This document shows positions 8,029 to 15,845 of a stretch of DNA of 64,000 nt, one piece after another (the stretch's first letter is position 1; each line of letters starts with the position of its first letter). The notes below the pieces were generated by a model. That model was not told where the DNA came from, did no database searches, and worked only from the letters and a program-made list of their open reading frames with translations. The stretch spans positions 1-64,000 of the forward strand of contig JAEUSP010000019.1 of the NCBI GenBank assembly GCA_016788565.1, in the 5' to 3' direction. Position numbers and translations under genes: made by a program. The stretch is from Chlorobiota bacterium (GTDB lineage Bacteria > Bacteroidota > Ignavibacteria > OLB7).

Positions 8029-10113
8029 ATGGCCACACGACCAACCTTCCTTCATCGTGATCTTAGTTGGTTATCGTTCAACCGGCGGGTGTTGCAGGAA
8101 TCCGCTGATCCTTCCGTCCCGCTGTACGAGCGGCTTCGGTTTCTTGCCATTTTCTCCAACAACCTTGATGAATTTTTTCGCGTGAGGGTGGCTTCCATCC
8201 AAGCGTTGATGAACCTGAAGCATGGCGGGGCAAAATCGCTGGGTGGCCAGCCTGCCAAACTTCTTCGGCGCATCCACAAGGTGGTGGACCAGCAGCAGGA
8301 GGAGTTCGGGGAGATTTTCCGGGATCAGTTGCTCCCCGCGCTTGCCCAGCAAGGGGTTACGCTGCGCTACCCCGATAACCTCACCGCCGCAGAACTCTCT
8401 GCCGCCCAAGCATATTTCCAACAAGAGGTTAGGCCACTTCTGCAGACCCTACCGCTGCATGGCGAAGCACCGCCGTTTCTTCACAATAAGGGACTCTATT
8501 TGGCGGTGCAGCTTGCCCCACCCGATGACATCCAAAACGACATCCAACCGGATGACATCCAAGATGACATCCAAGCCCCACCCCACTGCATGATGGTTTC
8601 CATTCCGTCACCTCCGCTTCCCCGTTTTGTTCGGCTTCCTTCGGCTGATGAAAGCTCCTTCCCGTTCATGTTTTTGGATGACGTTGTGCGCCTGGGGCTG
8701 CCGGAAATTTTCCCCGGCCAGCACGTGCTTGGCGCGTGGTCGGTGAAGCTAACGCGCGATGCCGAGCTGCACATTGACGACGAGTTTGAGGGGGACCTTG
8801 TGGAAAAAATTCGGAAGGGATTACGCCGCCGAACCACCGGCGACCCCGCCCGATTTCTGTTCGATGCGGAAATGCCGAAACCAATCCGGCAAGCCTTGCG
8901 CCAACGGCTTCAGCTTGGGAAGGAGGAGATGATTCGCGGCGGGCAATACCACAACTTCAACGATTTTTTCACCCTTCCAAATCCGATTGGCCCGCAACTT
9001 GAGCACCCCCCGATGCCGCCGTTGCCATCGCCAACGCTAGACCGCGCCGAGGGGATGTTTGATGCCATCGCCCAGCAGGATCACATCCTTCATTTCCCGT
9101 ATCACTCCTACCATTACGTTGTGCGGTTCCTTCAGGAGGCGGCGGTTGACCCGGCCACGCAGGCGATATTCATCACCCTGTACCGTGTGGCAAACAACTC
9201 CGGCGTGGTGGCTGCGCTGATTGCTGCGGCACAAGCGGGAAAAAGGGTGGAGGTGTTTGTGGAGATAAAAGCACGGTTCGATGAGGAAGCAAACCTTCAG
9301 TGGGCCGAAGAGCTGACACTGGCCGGGGCGCACGTGACGTACAGCATCCCGGGCATGAAGGTCCACAGCAAACTGCTGTTGATTGAACGGATGGAGGGGG
9401 AAACGATGAAGCGATATGCTTACTTGAGCAGCGGGAATTTTAACGAGAAGACGGCGCGGGTTTATACCGACCACGGGTTGTTCACCGCCGCGCCGGAGCT
9501 TACCGCCGAGGTCCGCCAAGTTTTTGCGTTCTTGATAAAAGAGGAATCAGAGCCAACGTTCCGCCGGTTGCTTGTTGCCCCTTTCACCATGCAGAAGCGA
9601 TTTCAGGAGTTGATAGATCGGGAGATTGCGGCGGCGGTGGCCGGAAAGGAAGCGCGGATTGTGTTGAAGCTGAACAGCCTTGAGGAGCCATCAATGATCC
9701 AGAAGCTGTACCAAGCGGCGGCGGCTGGCGTGCAGATTGAGCTGATTGTTCGCGGCATCTGCTGCCTGAACCCTTCGCTTTCCGAACTGCGCGGAAGGAT
9801 CAGGGCGATCAGCGTTGTGGATCGTTTTTTGGAGCACGCCCGCATCTACATTTTTGGGACCGGGGCGCGGCAAATCATCTACATCGGATCGGCAGATTGG
9901 ATGACACGCAACCTGCGCCGCCGCATTGAGGTTGCCTTCCCGATTGATGACGAGGCGATCCGCCAGCAGATCGTGGAGCTTATTGGCCTGCAACTACGCG
10001 ACAACACAAAAGCCCGCCACCTTGACGGAACCCACAACAACCACCACGTTCGGAACCAGTTGGAGCCAGTGAGGTCGCAGATGGAGGCCTATGAGGTTGT
10101 GGGGAAGTGGTAG
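8029..10113 (+). CDS. ppk1: Polyphosphate kinase 1
   Basis: 694 residues from ATG 8029 (MATRPTFLHRDLSWLSFN is the typical family start). The enzyme reversibly adds the gamma phosphate of ATP to polyphosphate. The two histidines of the PPK1 active site are in place: H446 in MKVHSKLL (autophosphorylated in the E. coli enzyme at H435) and H603 in LEHARIYIF. The stretch TLYRVANNSGVV and the RFDEEANLQWA motif are also present. Odd feature: residues 166-181 hold an acidic insertion built from four GACATCCAA units (Asp-Ile-Gln repeats). No exopolyphosphatase or phosphate-regulon gene is adjacent. Confidence 0.96.
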   Translation: MATRPTFLHRDLSWLSFNRRVLQESADPSVPLYERLRFLAIFSNNLDEFFRVRVASIQALMNLKHGGAKSLGGQPAKLLRRIHKVVDQQQEEFGEIFRDQLLPALAQQGVTLRYPDNLTAAELSAAQAYFQQEVRPLLQTLPLHGEAPPFLHNKGLYLAVQLAPPDDIQNDIQPDDIQDDIQAPPHCMMVSIPSPPLPRFVRLPSADESSFPFMFLDDVVRLGLPEIFPGQHVLGAWSVKLTRDAELHIDDEFEGDLVEKIRKGLRRRTTGDPARFLFDAEMPKPIRQALRQRLQLGKEEMIRGGQYHNFNDFFTLPNPIGPQLEHPPMPPLPSPTLDRAEGMFDAIAQQDHILHFPYHSYHYVVRFLQEAAVDPATQAIFITLYRVANNSGVVAALIAAAQAGKRVEVFVEIKARFDEEANLQWAEELTLAGAHVTYSIPGMKVHSKLLLIERMEGETMKRYAYLSSGNFNEKTARVYTDHGLFTAAPELTAEVRQVFAFLIKEESEPTFRRLLVAPFTMQKRFQELIDREIAAAVAGKEARIVLKLNSLEEPSMIQKLYQAAAAGVQIELIVRGICCLNPSLSELRGRIRAISVVDRFLEHARIYIFGTGARQIIYIGSADWMTRNLRRRIEVAFPIDDEAIRQQIVELIGLQLRDNTKARHLDGTHNNHHVRNQLEPVRSQMEAYEVVGKW
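8524..8574 (+). repeat. Four-unit GACATCCAA microrepeat within ppk1
   Basis: GACATCCAA occurs at 8527, 8539, 8554 and 8566 and encodes Asp-Ile-Gln steps. Spacing is 12, 15 and 12 bases, so every unit keeps the reading frame. Confidence 0.8.
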
Positions 10114-10155
10114 GTGAGAGAATTGGTAGCCTCTCGGTTCGCTGGAAACTCCAAA

Positions 10156-10199
10156 ATTCGACATTCGGCATTCGACATTCCAACATTCCAGCATTCCGC
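10156..10199 (+). repeat. Short ATTCGAC-type heptamer array
   Basis: About six degenerate units of the form ATTCGRC/ATTCCRC in tandem just after ppk1. No unit is long enough for a CRISPR repeat and there are no spacers. It lies in the 250-base convergent gap 10114-10363, which otherwise holds the second copy of the GGCTCAGCATGAGCGG repeat and C-rich sequence. Confidence 0.6.
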
Positions 10200-10222
10200 T
10201 GGCTCCGCTCATACTTCGACGC

Positions 10223-10238
10223 GGCTCAGCATGAGCGG
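10223..10238. repeat. Short repeat GGCTCAGCATGAGCGG, copy 2
   Basis: Identical to 4456-4471. It is preceded by TACTTCGACGC. Probably a dispersed intergenic repeat. Confidence 0.5.
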
Positions 10239-10363
10239 AGGGCTACATTCGCGGGCATCCGCTCTTGGCTTCTATTTCCTCCCTCCTATTTCCTACTTCC
10301 TTCCCCTTTTCCCCCCAGAATTGGGGGGACGCGAAGCTCGCCAGAGCGGAGCAGGGGGGCGCG

Positions 10364-11434
10364 TTACTTCACCACTGCCAACTGCTCGGAAGCAACATAA
10401 TCGCCAGCACGCAACGTGACGATGTAGCTGCCAGCGGTGAGTTTGCTGAGGTCAATTCCCTTGCGGTGGCTTCCGGCCTCCATTGCACCTTCCTCTAATC
10501 GCATCACTTGCTGGCCCAGAATGCTGCGAACCTCAATGGCAACGCTGGCAGCCGAGCCAAGAGTGTAGGATAGCACGGCGGTGTTGTTTGCCGGGTTCGG
10601 CACCACACTGCTGAAGGAGAAACCGCGCACGGAATGTTGTTCGGTAATGCCGCTGGTTGATTTTGGCGAGTATCCGGTTTGGATCACTTCCCCGTTATCA
10701 TCGTTCTGTACAAAGGCAACGGTGTACATCTGGTTTGCTTGCCAATCGGCACCGCGGGTGTAGGTGGCGGTGAAGGTTTTGCTTTCGTTTGCCATCAGGG
10801 TTATGGCTTCGCCGTCGGCTGAGTTCACCAGCTTGCGCATGATGTCGTGAAACTCAACTTCGCCGTTGTAGCCTGGGAAGGGGCTTTTTCCTTTCCAGTC
10901 GTCGCGTACCACCAAGCCTTCCACCGCCACAATCCGCAACCGGTAATCACCATCTATTCCATTCTCGCCTGCGGTGACTTTTACCGAGACGTTGAAGCCA
11001 TTGCCATACGGGGTTTGTGTCACCTCAATTTTCAGAGGGGATTTCACCGTGCGGCGGTCGGCAGCTTCGGGAATGATGTAGGTTTTTTCCGCAGTCTTAC
11101 CATCCACCCGTGTGTGTGGCGGCTCAAGGGGATCGTCTGGGCTGTAGTAGGTTCGCCGTGCTTCCACATCTGCCGGGTTTGCTTTGTACCAGGGATCATA
11201 CGGCTGTGGTTGGTTCACATGATAACGTATGGAGACCGCCTTCCCACTTCCTTCGTCAACCGCTTGATTCATAATCGGTGTTACTTCAACACAGGGAACG
11301 CAGGTCGCGCTCATAAACTCCTCAAGCAGCACAATCCGTTCGTACGTCCCCTCTTGTGCAAAGGCAACGGTAGGCGTTCCAGCAAGCCCGCCGGCAAGAA
11401 GGAGCGTGCAGCAAATGGTGGGAAGTGTCTTCAT
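10364..11434 (-). CDS. Thioredoxin-fold secreted protein (Omp28-like) with T9SS sorting domain
   Basis: 356 residues. Signal peptide to about residue 26 (TVAFAQ). The next segment, VLLEEFMSATCVPC, is a thioredoxin-type strand and helix with a CxxC pair at residues 45-48, as in Omp28-like and related secreted thioredoxin-fold proteins. A beta-rich middle follows. The last 85 residues (VVPNPANNTAVLSYTL to the C-terminus) form a Por sorting domain. Thus it is probably exported by T9SS. The CxxC could be redox active outside the cell or form a structural disulphide; the sequence does not decide. It appears to be a single-gene unit with its own promoter (see 11506). Confidence 0.85.
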   Translation of the reverse strand: MKTLPTICCTLLLAGGLAGTPTVAFAQEGTYERIVLLEEFMSATCVPCVEVTPIMNQAVDEGSGKAVSIRYHVNQPQPYDPWYKANPADVEARRTYYSPDDPLEPPHTRVDGKTAEKTYIIPEAADRRTVKSPLKIEVTQTPYGNGFNVSVKVTAGENGIDGDYRLRIVAVEGLVVRDDWKGKSPFPGYNGEVEFHDIMRKLVNSADGEAITLMANESKTFTATYTRGADWQANQMYTVAFVQNDDNGEVIQTGYSPKSTSGITEQHSVRGFSFSSVVPNPANNTAVLSYTLGSAASVAIEVRSILGQQVMRLEEGAMEAGSHRKGIDLSKLTAGSYIVTLRAGDYVASEQLAVVK

Positions 11435-11505
11435 GGCTGATCCTGGTATTGTTTATGGTTTGTTGAAGGTATTGGCAGGGAGGGAGAGTAACACGAATTG
11501 CCGCA

Positions 11506-11536
11506 GAAAGCTACACCAGGCGGTTCGCAGGGCCAA
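11506..11536 (-). promoter_or_regulatory. Candidate promoter TTGG-N19-TAGCTTTC
   Basis: On the minus strand TTGG (11536-11533) is followed after 19 bases by TAGCTTTC (11513-11506). This is close to the Bacteroidota layout TTTG-N19..21-TAnnTTTG and lies 72 bases before the start at 11434. Confidence 0.4.
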
Positions 11537-11583
11537 GCACATCAGCGTGTTCAGCCCTACCGATTGCAGATGTACGCTGTTGG

Positions 11584-12264
11584 TTATTTGATCCCAGTGT
11601 TGGGAATGGCGAACTGCCACGTAATCCCCAAGTGGGCCGAAACGCTTTGGAAATTGCCGCCGTTATCGGGCAGGTCTTGCTGGCCGTCAAATATTGGGTT
11701 CAGGTTGTAGCCACCGCTGAAGACGATACCCAACCAGCCGATTTCTTCATCAACCACCGGGATCACCGCGCCGATGCGTGGCTCCAACACCGTCAGCATT
11801 TTGTCCTTGTCCGCATCGCTAAAATCTACACTGGTTCCGTTAGAGAGTTCGGTTGCGCCGCCGCTGGGCAGCCCGATGTTCAACCCCAGGTAGAAGGAGC
11901 TAAAAGTGATCCCCGGCGTGAGGTAGAAATATCTGGTTTTGGTGAGGGTGTAGGCATCGGAGTTGCTTTCGGCATGGAGTTCGGTTCCACGGCTATCCAA
12001 TCCTAAACTGAGCATGGGCGTTACGGTTCCGGAAACCGGGATTGAGACATCCACACCGAATCGGGTGGCCAGCAGTGGCCCAACTTTTAACCCGTCGGGG
12101 GGGCTGATAATCATGGCCGCGCCGCCAGCCAGCCCAACGCCAACGGAGTAGTTCCGCGTTGCTTTGCGTTTGCTGTAATTGGTTTGCCCCATCAGCGGAG
12201 CAATGCCGAAAAGAATCAGGATGAGGCTGCCCAGCAGCATCAGTCCACGTTGATGAATTGCCAT
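11584..12264 (-). CDS. Outer-membrane beta-barrel protein, paralogue of the 13067-13807 gene
   Basis: 226 residues from ATG 12264; a signal peptide ends at about residue 26 (IAPLMGQ). The mature part alternates Gly and aromatic residues as in an eight-strand-type barrel and ends with HLGITWQFAIP. It is clearly related along its length to the protein encoded at 13067-13807: shared blocks include YLGLNIGLPSGG against YLGMNIGLPMGG, EPRIGAVIP against EPRLGAVIP, and DEEIGWLG against DEEVGWLG. Third gene of a minus-strand cluster; 77 bases separate it from the lipoprotein gene. Function unknown. Confidence 0.85.
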   Translation of the reverse strand: MAIHQRGLMLLGSLILILFGIAPLMGQTNYSKRKATRNYSVGVGLAGGAAMIISPPDGLKVGPLLATRFGVDVSIPVSGTVTPMLSLGLDSRGTELHAESNSDAYTLTKTRYFYLTPGITFSSFYLGLNIGLPSGGATELSNGTSVDFSDADKDKMLTVLEPRIGAVIPVVDEEIGWLGIVFSGGYNLNPIFDGQQDLPDNGGNFQSVSAHLGITWQFAIPNTGIK

Positions 12265-12341
12265 TGAAGCGTTTGGTTGTACGTGAATGGAATGCGTCCC
12301 ACCAAGTAGTTGGGGCTTTGGAATTGCCGATATGTTGCTGC

Positions 12342-13067
12342 CTAACTCTCTACCCGAATCAGCGTGTGGCCAATGCCGGTTGAAGAAGGGGTGTTGGTGC
12401 CAACCTGCTGGGTGAAGACGATGTTCTCCTGAATGATATACCCCAACGAAGGAGCGTACCAATAGATTGCATCCTCCGTATCGCGAATTGCTATCGGACC
12501 AGAGGAACGGTACTGCTGGCGGATAACGCGAAGTTGCAGCACGTTGATTGGCTTCCCTTCCACCAGCACGGTGGTGGGGCCTTCAAAGGATTGCGCGATG
12601 GTGATTCGCAAGGAATCCCTGCTGCCGCCAAGCACCCGCGCCGAATCCATCACCGTCACGGTGTCGGCGATTTTCAGGCCGTAGGCCAGCCGAACCCAGT
12701 GCCCGGGAACATCGAACAGGCCCACGCTGATCTCCGGTTGGTACATCAGCAGATCGCCGTTGAGCTTGTGCTTCAGCCGCACCGTGTCGGCATTTTGGCG
12801 GAAGGCCATCAGGACGTTGGTTTCCCCGGCAAACGTCAAGCCGGTTCCAAGTATGGTATGCACCCGCTCAATCGGCTTTTTCGTGGCATCGCGGCTGCGG
12901 TCTCTCAGGTCTATCGCGTATTCTTCAAAGATCAAACTGGTTCCCACCTTTGGGGCCAGCGTGGAGTCATCGGGGCTGGTGGTGACGCTGCATGAAGCAA
13001 GGAAACCAGCCACCATCAGCAGCCCCAGCCCAAGCATCACCTTCGGAAGTGTTGTGATTGTTTTCAT
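12342..13067 (-). CDS. Lipoprotein of unknown function between two barrel genes
   Basis: 241 residues from ATG 13067, which yields a lipoprotein signal with lipobox FLASC. The start codon overlaps the TAA of the upstream barrel gene by one base (TAATG), so translation is probably coupled. The mature protein is beta-rich, with LRITIAQSFEGPTTVLVEGK in the middle and no recognised family. The genomic position between two paralogous outer-membrane barrels suggests a lipoprotein that works with them at the outer membrane, but this is inferred from context only. Confidence 0.8.
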   Translation of the reverse strand: MKTITTLPKVMLGLGLLMVAGFLASCSVTTSPDDSTLAPKVGTSLIFEEYAIDLRDRSRDATKKPIERVHTILGTGLTFAGETNVLMAFRQNADTVRLKHKLNGDLLMYQPEISVGLFDVPGHWVRLAYGLKIADTVTVMDSARVLGGSRDSLRITIAQSFEGPTTVLVEGKPINVLQLRVIRQQYRSSGPIAIRDTEDAIYWYAPSLGYIIQENIVFTQQVGTNTPSSTGIGHTLIRVES

Positions 13068-13807
13068 TACTCTGTTCCTCCGGTGGCGGCGATTGGGGTT
13101 TTTTCTGTTCCTGGGATTCCGAACTGCCAAGTCACGCCCAGCATAAACGATGGCGTTGCGGTGGATCGTTCTTGCGAGCGGTACTCCACCGGCAAGAAGT
13201 CGTTGTTATCGGAAAGGTTGCTAAGGTTGTAGCCGGCCATGACGGTTAGCCCCAGCCAGCCAACTTCTTCATCCATCAGCGGAATCACCGCGCCAAGCCG
13301 GGGTTCAAACATCACCACCAGGCTATCGGCATCGGTATCTACTTCTATGGTTCGTTCGCGGTCTTCGGGGCTGGTTTGCCACACCCTTGATCCCCCCATT
13401 GGCAGCCCGATATTCATCCCCAAGTAGAGCGCGTCGAACATGAACCCGGGGTTGATGGTGAAGTAGTTCACATGGCGAATTTCCCACAGCCGCGAATCGT
13501 TGTACCAGTGGTATTTGGTGCCGCGGTTTTCAATCCCCAAGTTCAATCCTGCTTTCACGATTGGAGTAAGCGGGTAGCTGGCATGTAGGCCCGCATTCCA
13601 ACCAAGCACCGGCTTTACTTTCCAGTTTGTGGGTGGGTCAAGGCTCATGGTTACTCCCCCCGAAACGCCCAGCCCAACGCTCAGCATTTTGGTGGCAAAT
13701 CGGTCGCCATATTCATCCATCGGTTCGGTTGGGTCGGCGGCCTGGGCGCGCAACCACGGTGTGGCCGCAATCAGCAGCAGGAAGCAAAGGAGGCAGCGGT
13801 GTTGCAT
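13067..13807 (-). CDS. Outer-membrane beta-barrel protein, first gene of paralogue cluster
   Basis: 246 residues from ATG 13807 with a signal peptide ending near LRAQA. The mature part has a short acidic N-terminus and then alternating strands; the C-terminus FMLGVTWQFGIPGTEK resembles its paralogue at 11584-12264. Starts of long in-frame extensions upstream were rejected since they precede the signal peptide. The stop shares a base with the next start. A TATCTTCG element at 13874-13867 could be its promoter. Function unknown; the family looks like a small porin or adhesin-type barrel. Confidence 0.85.
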   Translation of the reverse strand: MQHRCLLCFLLLIAATPWLRAQAADPTEPMDEYGDRFATKMLSVGLGVSGGVTMSLDPPTNWKVKPVLGWNAGLHASYPLTPIVKAGLNLGIENRGTKYHWYNDSRLWEIRHVNYFTINPGFMFDALYLGMNIGLPMGGSRVWQTSPEDRERTIEVDTDADSLVVMFEPRLGAVIPLMDEEVGWLGLTVMAGYNLSNLSDNNDFLPVEYRSQERSTATPSFMLGVTWQFGIPGTEKTPIAATGGTE

Positions 13808-13866
13808 ACGTGTGGATAAACGGAAGTGTGAGTTCAACGTGAGTTCAGCATGGGTTGCAAACGGCT

Positions 13867-13874
13867 CGAAGATA
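13867..13874 (-). promoter_or_regulatory. Candidate -7 element TATCTTCG
   Basis: Degenerate TAnnTTTG match 60 bases before the ATG at 13807. No clear -33 TTTG was found. Confidence 0.3.
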
Positions 13875-13951
13875 CGAGGGAGTTTGAAGAGAACAGAATG
13901 CTTGTTTGGCGTTCGTTGTAAAAAGGCCACAGGCAAGGTTCATCCCGCAAG

Positions 13952-15079
13952 CTAATGCCCCGCGGCCACGGCTGGCAATCCTTGGAAATCGGCAATGAAC
14001 AAATTGGTTTCCCCTTGTTTGGCTGCGTTGCGGTTGCTGGCAAAGATCAAACGTTTGCCATCGCGGGTGAACATGGGGAAGCCATCGAACGTGCCGTTGG
14101 TGGTGACACGCTTCAGGTCGCTCCCATCTTGGCGGATCAGATAGAGGTCGAAATTCCTTCCTTTGGGATCGGCCATGTTGCTGGAAAAGATGATATGCTG
14201 GCCGTCGGGATGCCAGAACGGTGCAAAGTTTGCCGCGCCGTTGTTGGTAATCTGGCGCATTCCGCTGCCGTCGGCGTTCATCACCACCAACTCCATTTTG
14301 GATGGCCGCACCAACCCTTCTTTTAGCAAGGCTTTGTATTCCTCCAACTTTTCCCCTTCCGGTCGGCTGGCGCGGAAGACGATTTTTGTCCCGTCCCATG
14401 AGTAGAAGGCTCCGCCATCGTAGCCGGGCAAGTTGGTGAGTTGGCGGACGTTGCTTCCATCAAGGTTCATCGAGAAGAGTTCGATGTCGCCGGTGCGGGT
14501 GCTGGTGAAGATGATTTTATCGCCGGTGGCCGCCACGGTGGCTTCGGCATCGTAGCCGGGGGCGTTGGTTAGCTGTTTCAGAATCTTCCCAGCCGTGTCG
14601 GCCACAAAGATGTCGTAGCCGGGATAGAGTGCCCAAGTGTAGCCTTTCGAGAAATCGGGTGGGGGTGGGCAGGCGGTGTCGGCAAGGTGAGTGCTGGCAT
14701 ACAGCACCAGCGTATCCCCGGGAAGGAAGTAACTGCACGTTGTGCGCCCTTGCCCATTGGAGATTCGGCGTTGCTTACCGGTGGCAAGGTCGTAGGTGTA
14801 GATTTGGTCGCAGGCTTCCCCTTCTTCGGGGTGAGTCCGCTGGAAGCTGAACATTCGTTCATTGAAGCTGAAGTAGCCTTCGGCATTTTCGCCACCAAAC
14901 GTTAGCTGGCGGATGTTCGCCAACCAGGGGCGTTCTTCGGCAAGTATCAGCGTGTCGGCTGGATTGGCCGGAAGGTTAGCCGGGGCGGTTTTGTCAGCGG
15001 GCGACGCAGCCTCTTGCTGCTTTTGGCAAGCGGCAAGAATCGTGAGTAGAAGCAGCAGTGCGGTTGGGAATCGGTTCAT
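13952..15079 (-). CDS. TolB-like beta-propeller lipoprotein
   Basis: 375 residues. Lipoprotein signal with lipobox ILAAC (lipidated Cys18). The rest is built from PD40/WD40-like blades; examples are GYDAEATVAATGDKIIFTSTR, whose core is the typical GDKIIFTS strand, then SWDGTKIVFRASR, HPDGQHIIFSSN and TRDGKRLIFASN. Such propellers resemble the TolB C-terminal domain but stand-alone lipoproteins of this type have no settled role. The gene is divergent from the sigma factor gene; the 150-base gap carries a TATATTGC element for this gene. Confidence 0.88.
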   Translation of the reverse strand: MNRFPTALLLLLTILAACQKQQEAASPADKTAPANLPANPADTLILAEERPWLANIRQLTFGGENAEGYFSFNERMFSFQRTHPEEGEACDQIYTYDLATGKQRRISNGQGRTTCSYFLPGDTLVLYASTHLADTACPPPPDFSKGYTWALYPGYDIFVADTAGKILKQLTNAPGYDAEATVAATGDKIIFTSTRTGDIELFSMNLDGSNVRQLTNLPGYDGGAFYSWDGTKIVFRASRPEGEKLEEYKALLKEGLVRPSKMELVVMNADGSGMRQITNNGAANFAPFWHPDGQHIIFSSNMADPKGRNFDLYLIRQDGSDLKRVTTNGTFDGFPMFTRDGKRLIFASNRNAAKQGETNLFIADFQGLPAVAAGH

Positions 15080-15109
15080 TGGCTGAGTGATTGTTATTGA
15101 AGAGGGGGG

Positions 15110-15117
15110 GCAATATA
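15110..15117 (-). promoter_or_regulatory. Candidate -7 element TATATTGC
   Basis: Minus-strand degenerate match to TAnnTTTG, 31 bases before the ATG at 15079 of the TolB-like gene. Confidence 0.3.
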
Positions 15118-15230
15118 ATTAGCAGTTCTGTTCTTCTGCCATGCCACGTATTGTTTGTGACTTTCCAGCAACCTGTGTCACTTACCCATCAGCTTATGGT
15201 TCCTCTCTATCCAGATTGCCTCCTTCTTCC

Positions 15231-15770
15231 ATGTCTTCAAACTCCCAACAGCACCGGCGCGTTACAGCGGAGGAGAAAGAACGATTTATTGCGTTGCTTC
15301 TTCCGTTGCGGCATCGGCTTGCCCATTTTGCGCGGGCAATGGTTCCCGACCCTGAGGAAGCACGTGATCTTGTAAGCGACACTATTCTGGCGGCATTGGA
15401 AGGGTTCCATCGCTTGAAGCATCCCGAGGCATTCCTCAGTTTCTTGTTCACGATTACCACACGGTTGCAACGCCGCCGTGCCGAACGGAACCGGGTGTTC
15501 CAGCGATACGAGGAATCGAATCTGCTCCATCCCGATAGCAGCATCGCGCCCGATACAGCCGCCGATATCCAACGGCTGTATGCTGCAATGGATCAACTCC
15601 CCGCAGCGCAACGTGAAGCGGTGGCATTGTTCGAGATCAGTGGATTGCGCCTTGAAGAGATTTGCACAATTCAGAACTGCTCACTCTCCGCTGTTAAGAT
15701 GCGCCTGAAACGGGGCCGAGAACAGTTAGGGGTGTTGCTGGGCGCAAAAAAAGAGAAGGAATGGTTGTAA
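15231..15770 (+). CDS. ECF-type RNA polymerase sigma factor
   Basis: 179 residues from ATG 15231. Region 2 (VPDPEEARDLVSDTILAALEGF) and region 4 (LPAAQREAVALFEISGLRLEEI, then CSLSAVKMRLKRGREQL) are both present, so it is a two-domain extracytoplasmic-function sigma factor. An in-frame start at 15141 would add a 30-residue tail without family resemblance. The following gene encodes a single-span membrane protein 75 bases downstream, in the usual place of an anti-sigma factor. Confidence 0.9.
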   Translation: MSSNSQQHRRVTAEEKERFIALLLPLRHRLAHFARAMVPDPEEARDLVSDTILAALEGFHRLKHPEAFLSFLFTITTRLQRRRAERNRVFQRYEESNLLHPDSSIAPDTAADIQRLYAAMDQLPAAQREAVALFEISGLRLEEICTIQNCSLSAVKMRLKRGREQLGVLLGAKKEKEWL

Positions 15771-15845
15771 GCTCATCCATGGCTCAACGGAATACAACAA
15801 ACTCAACGCGCTTTTTCTCACCAACTATCTGCAATCAACCGCGCC

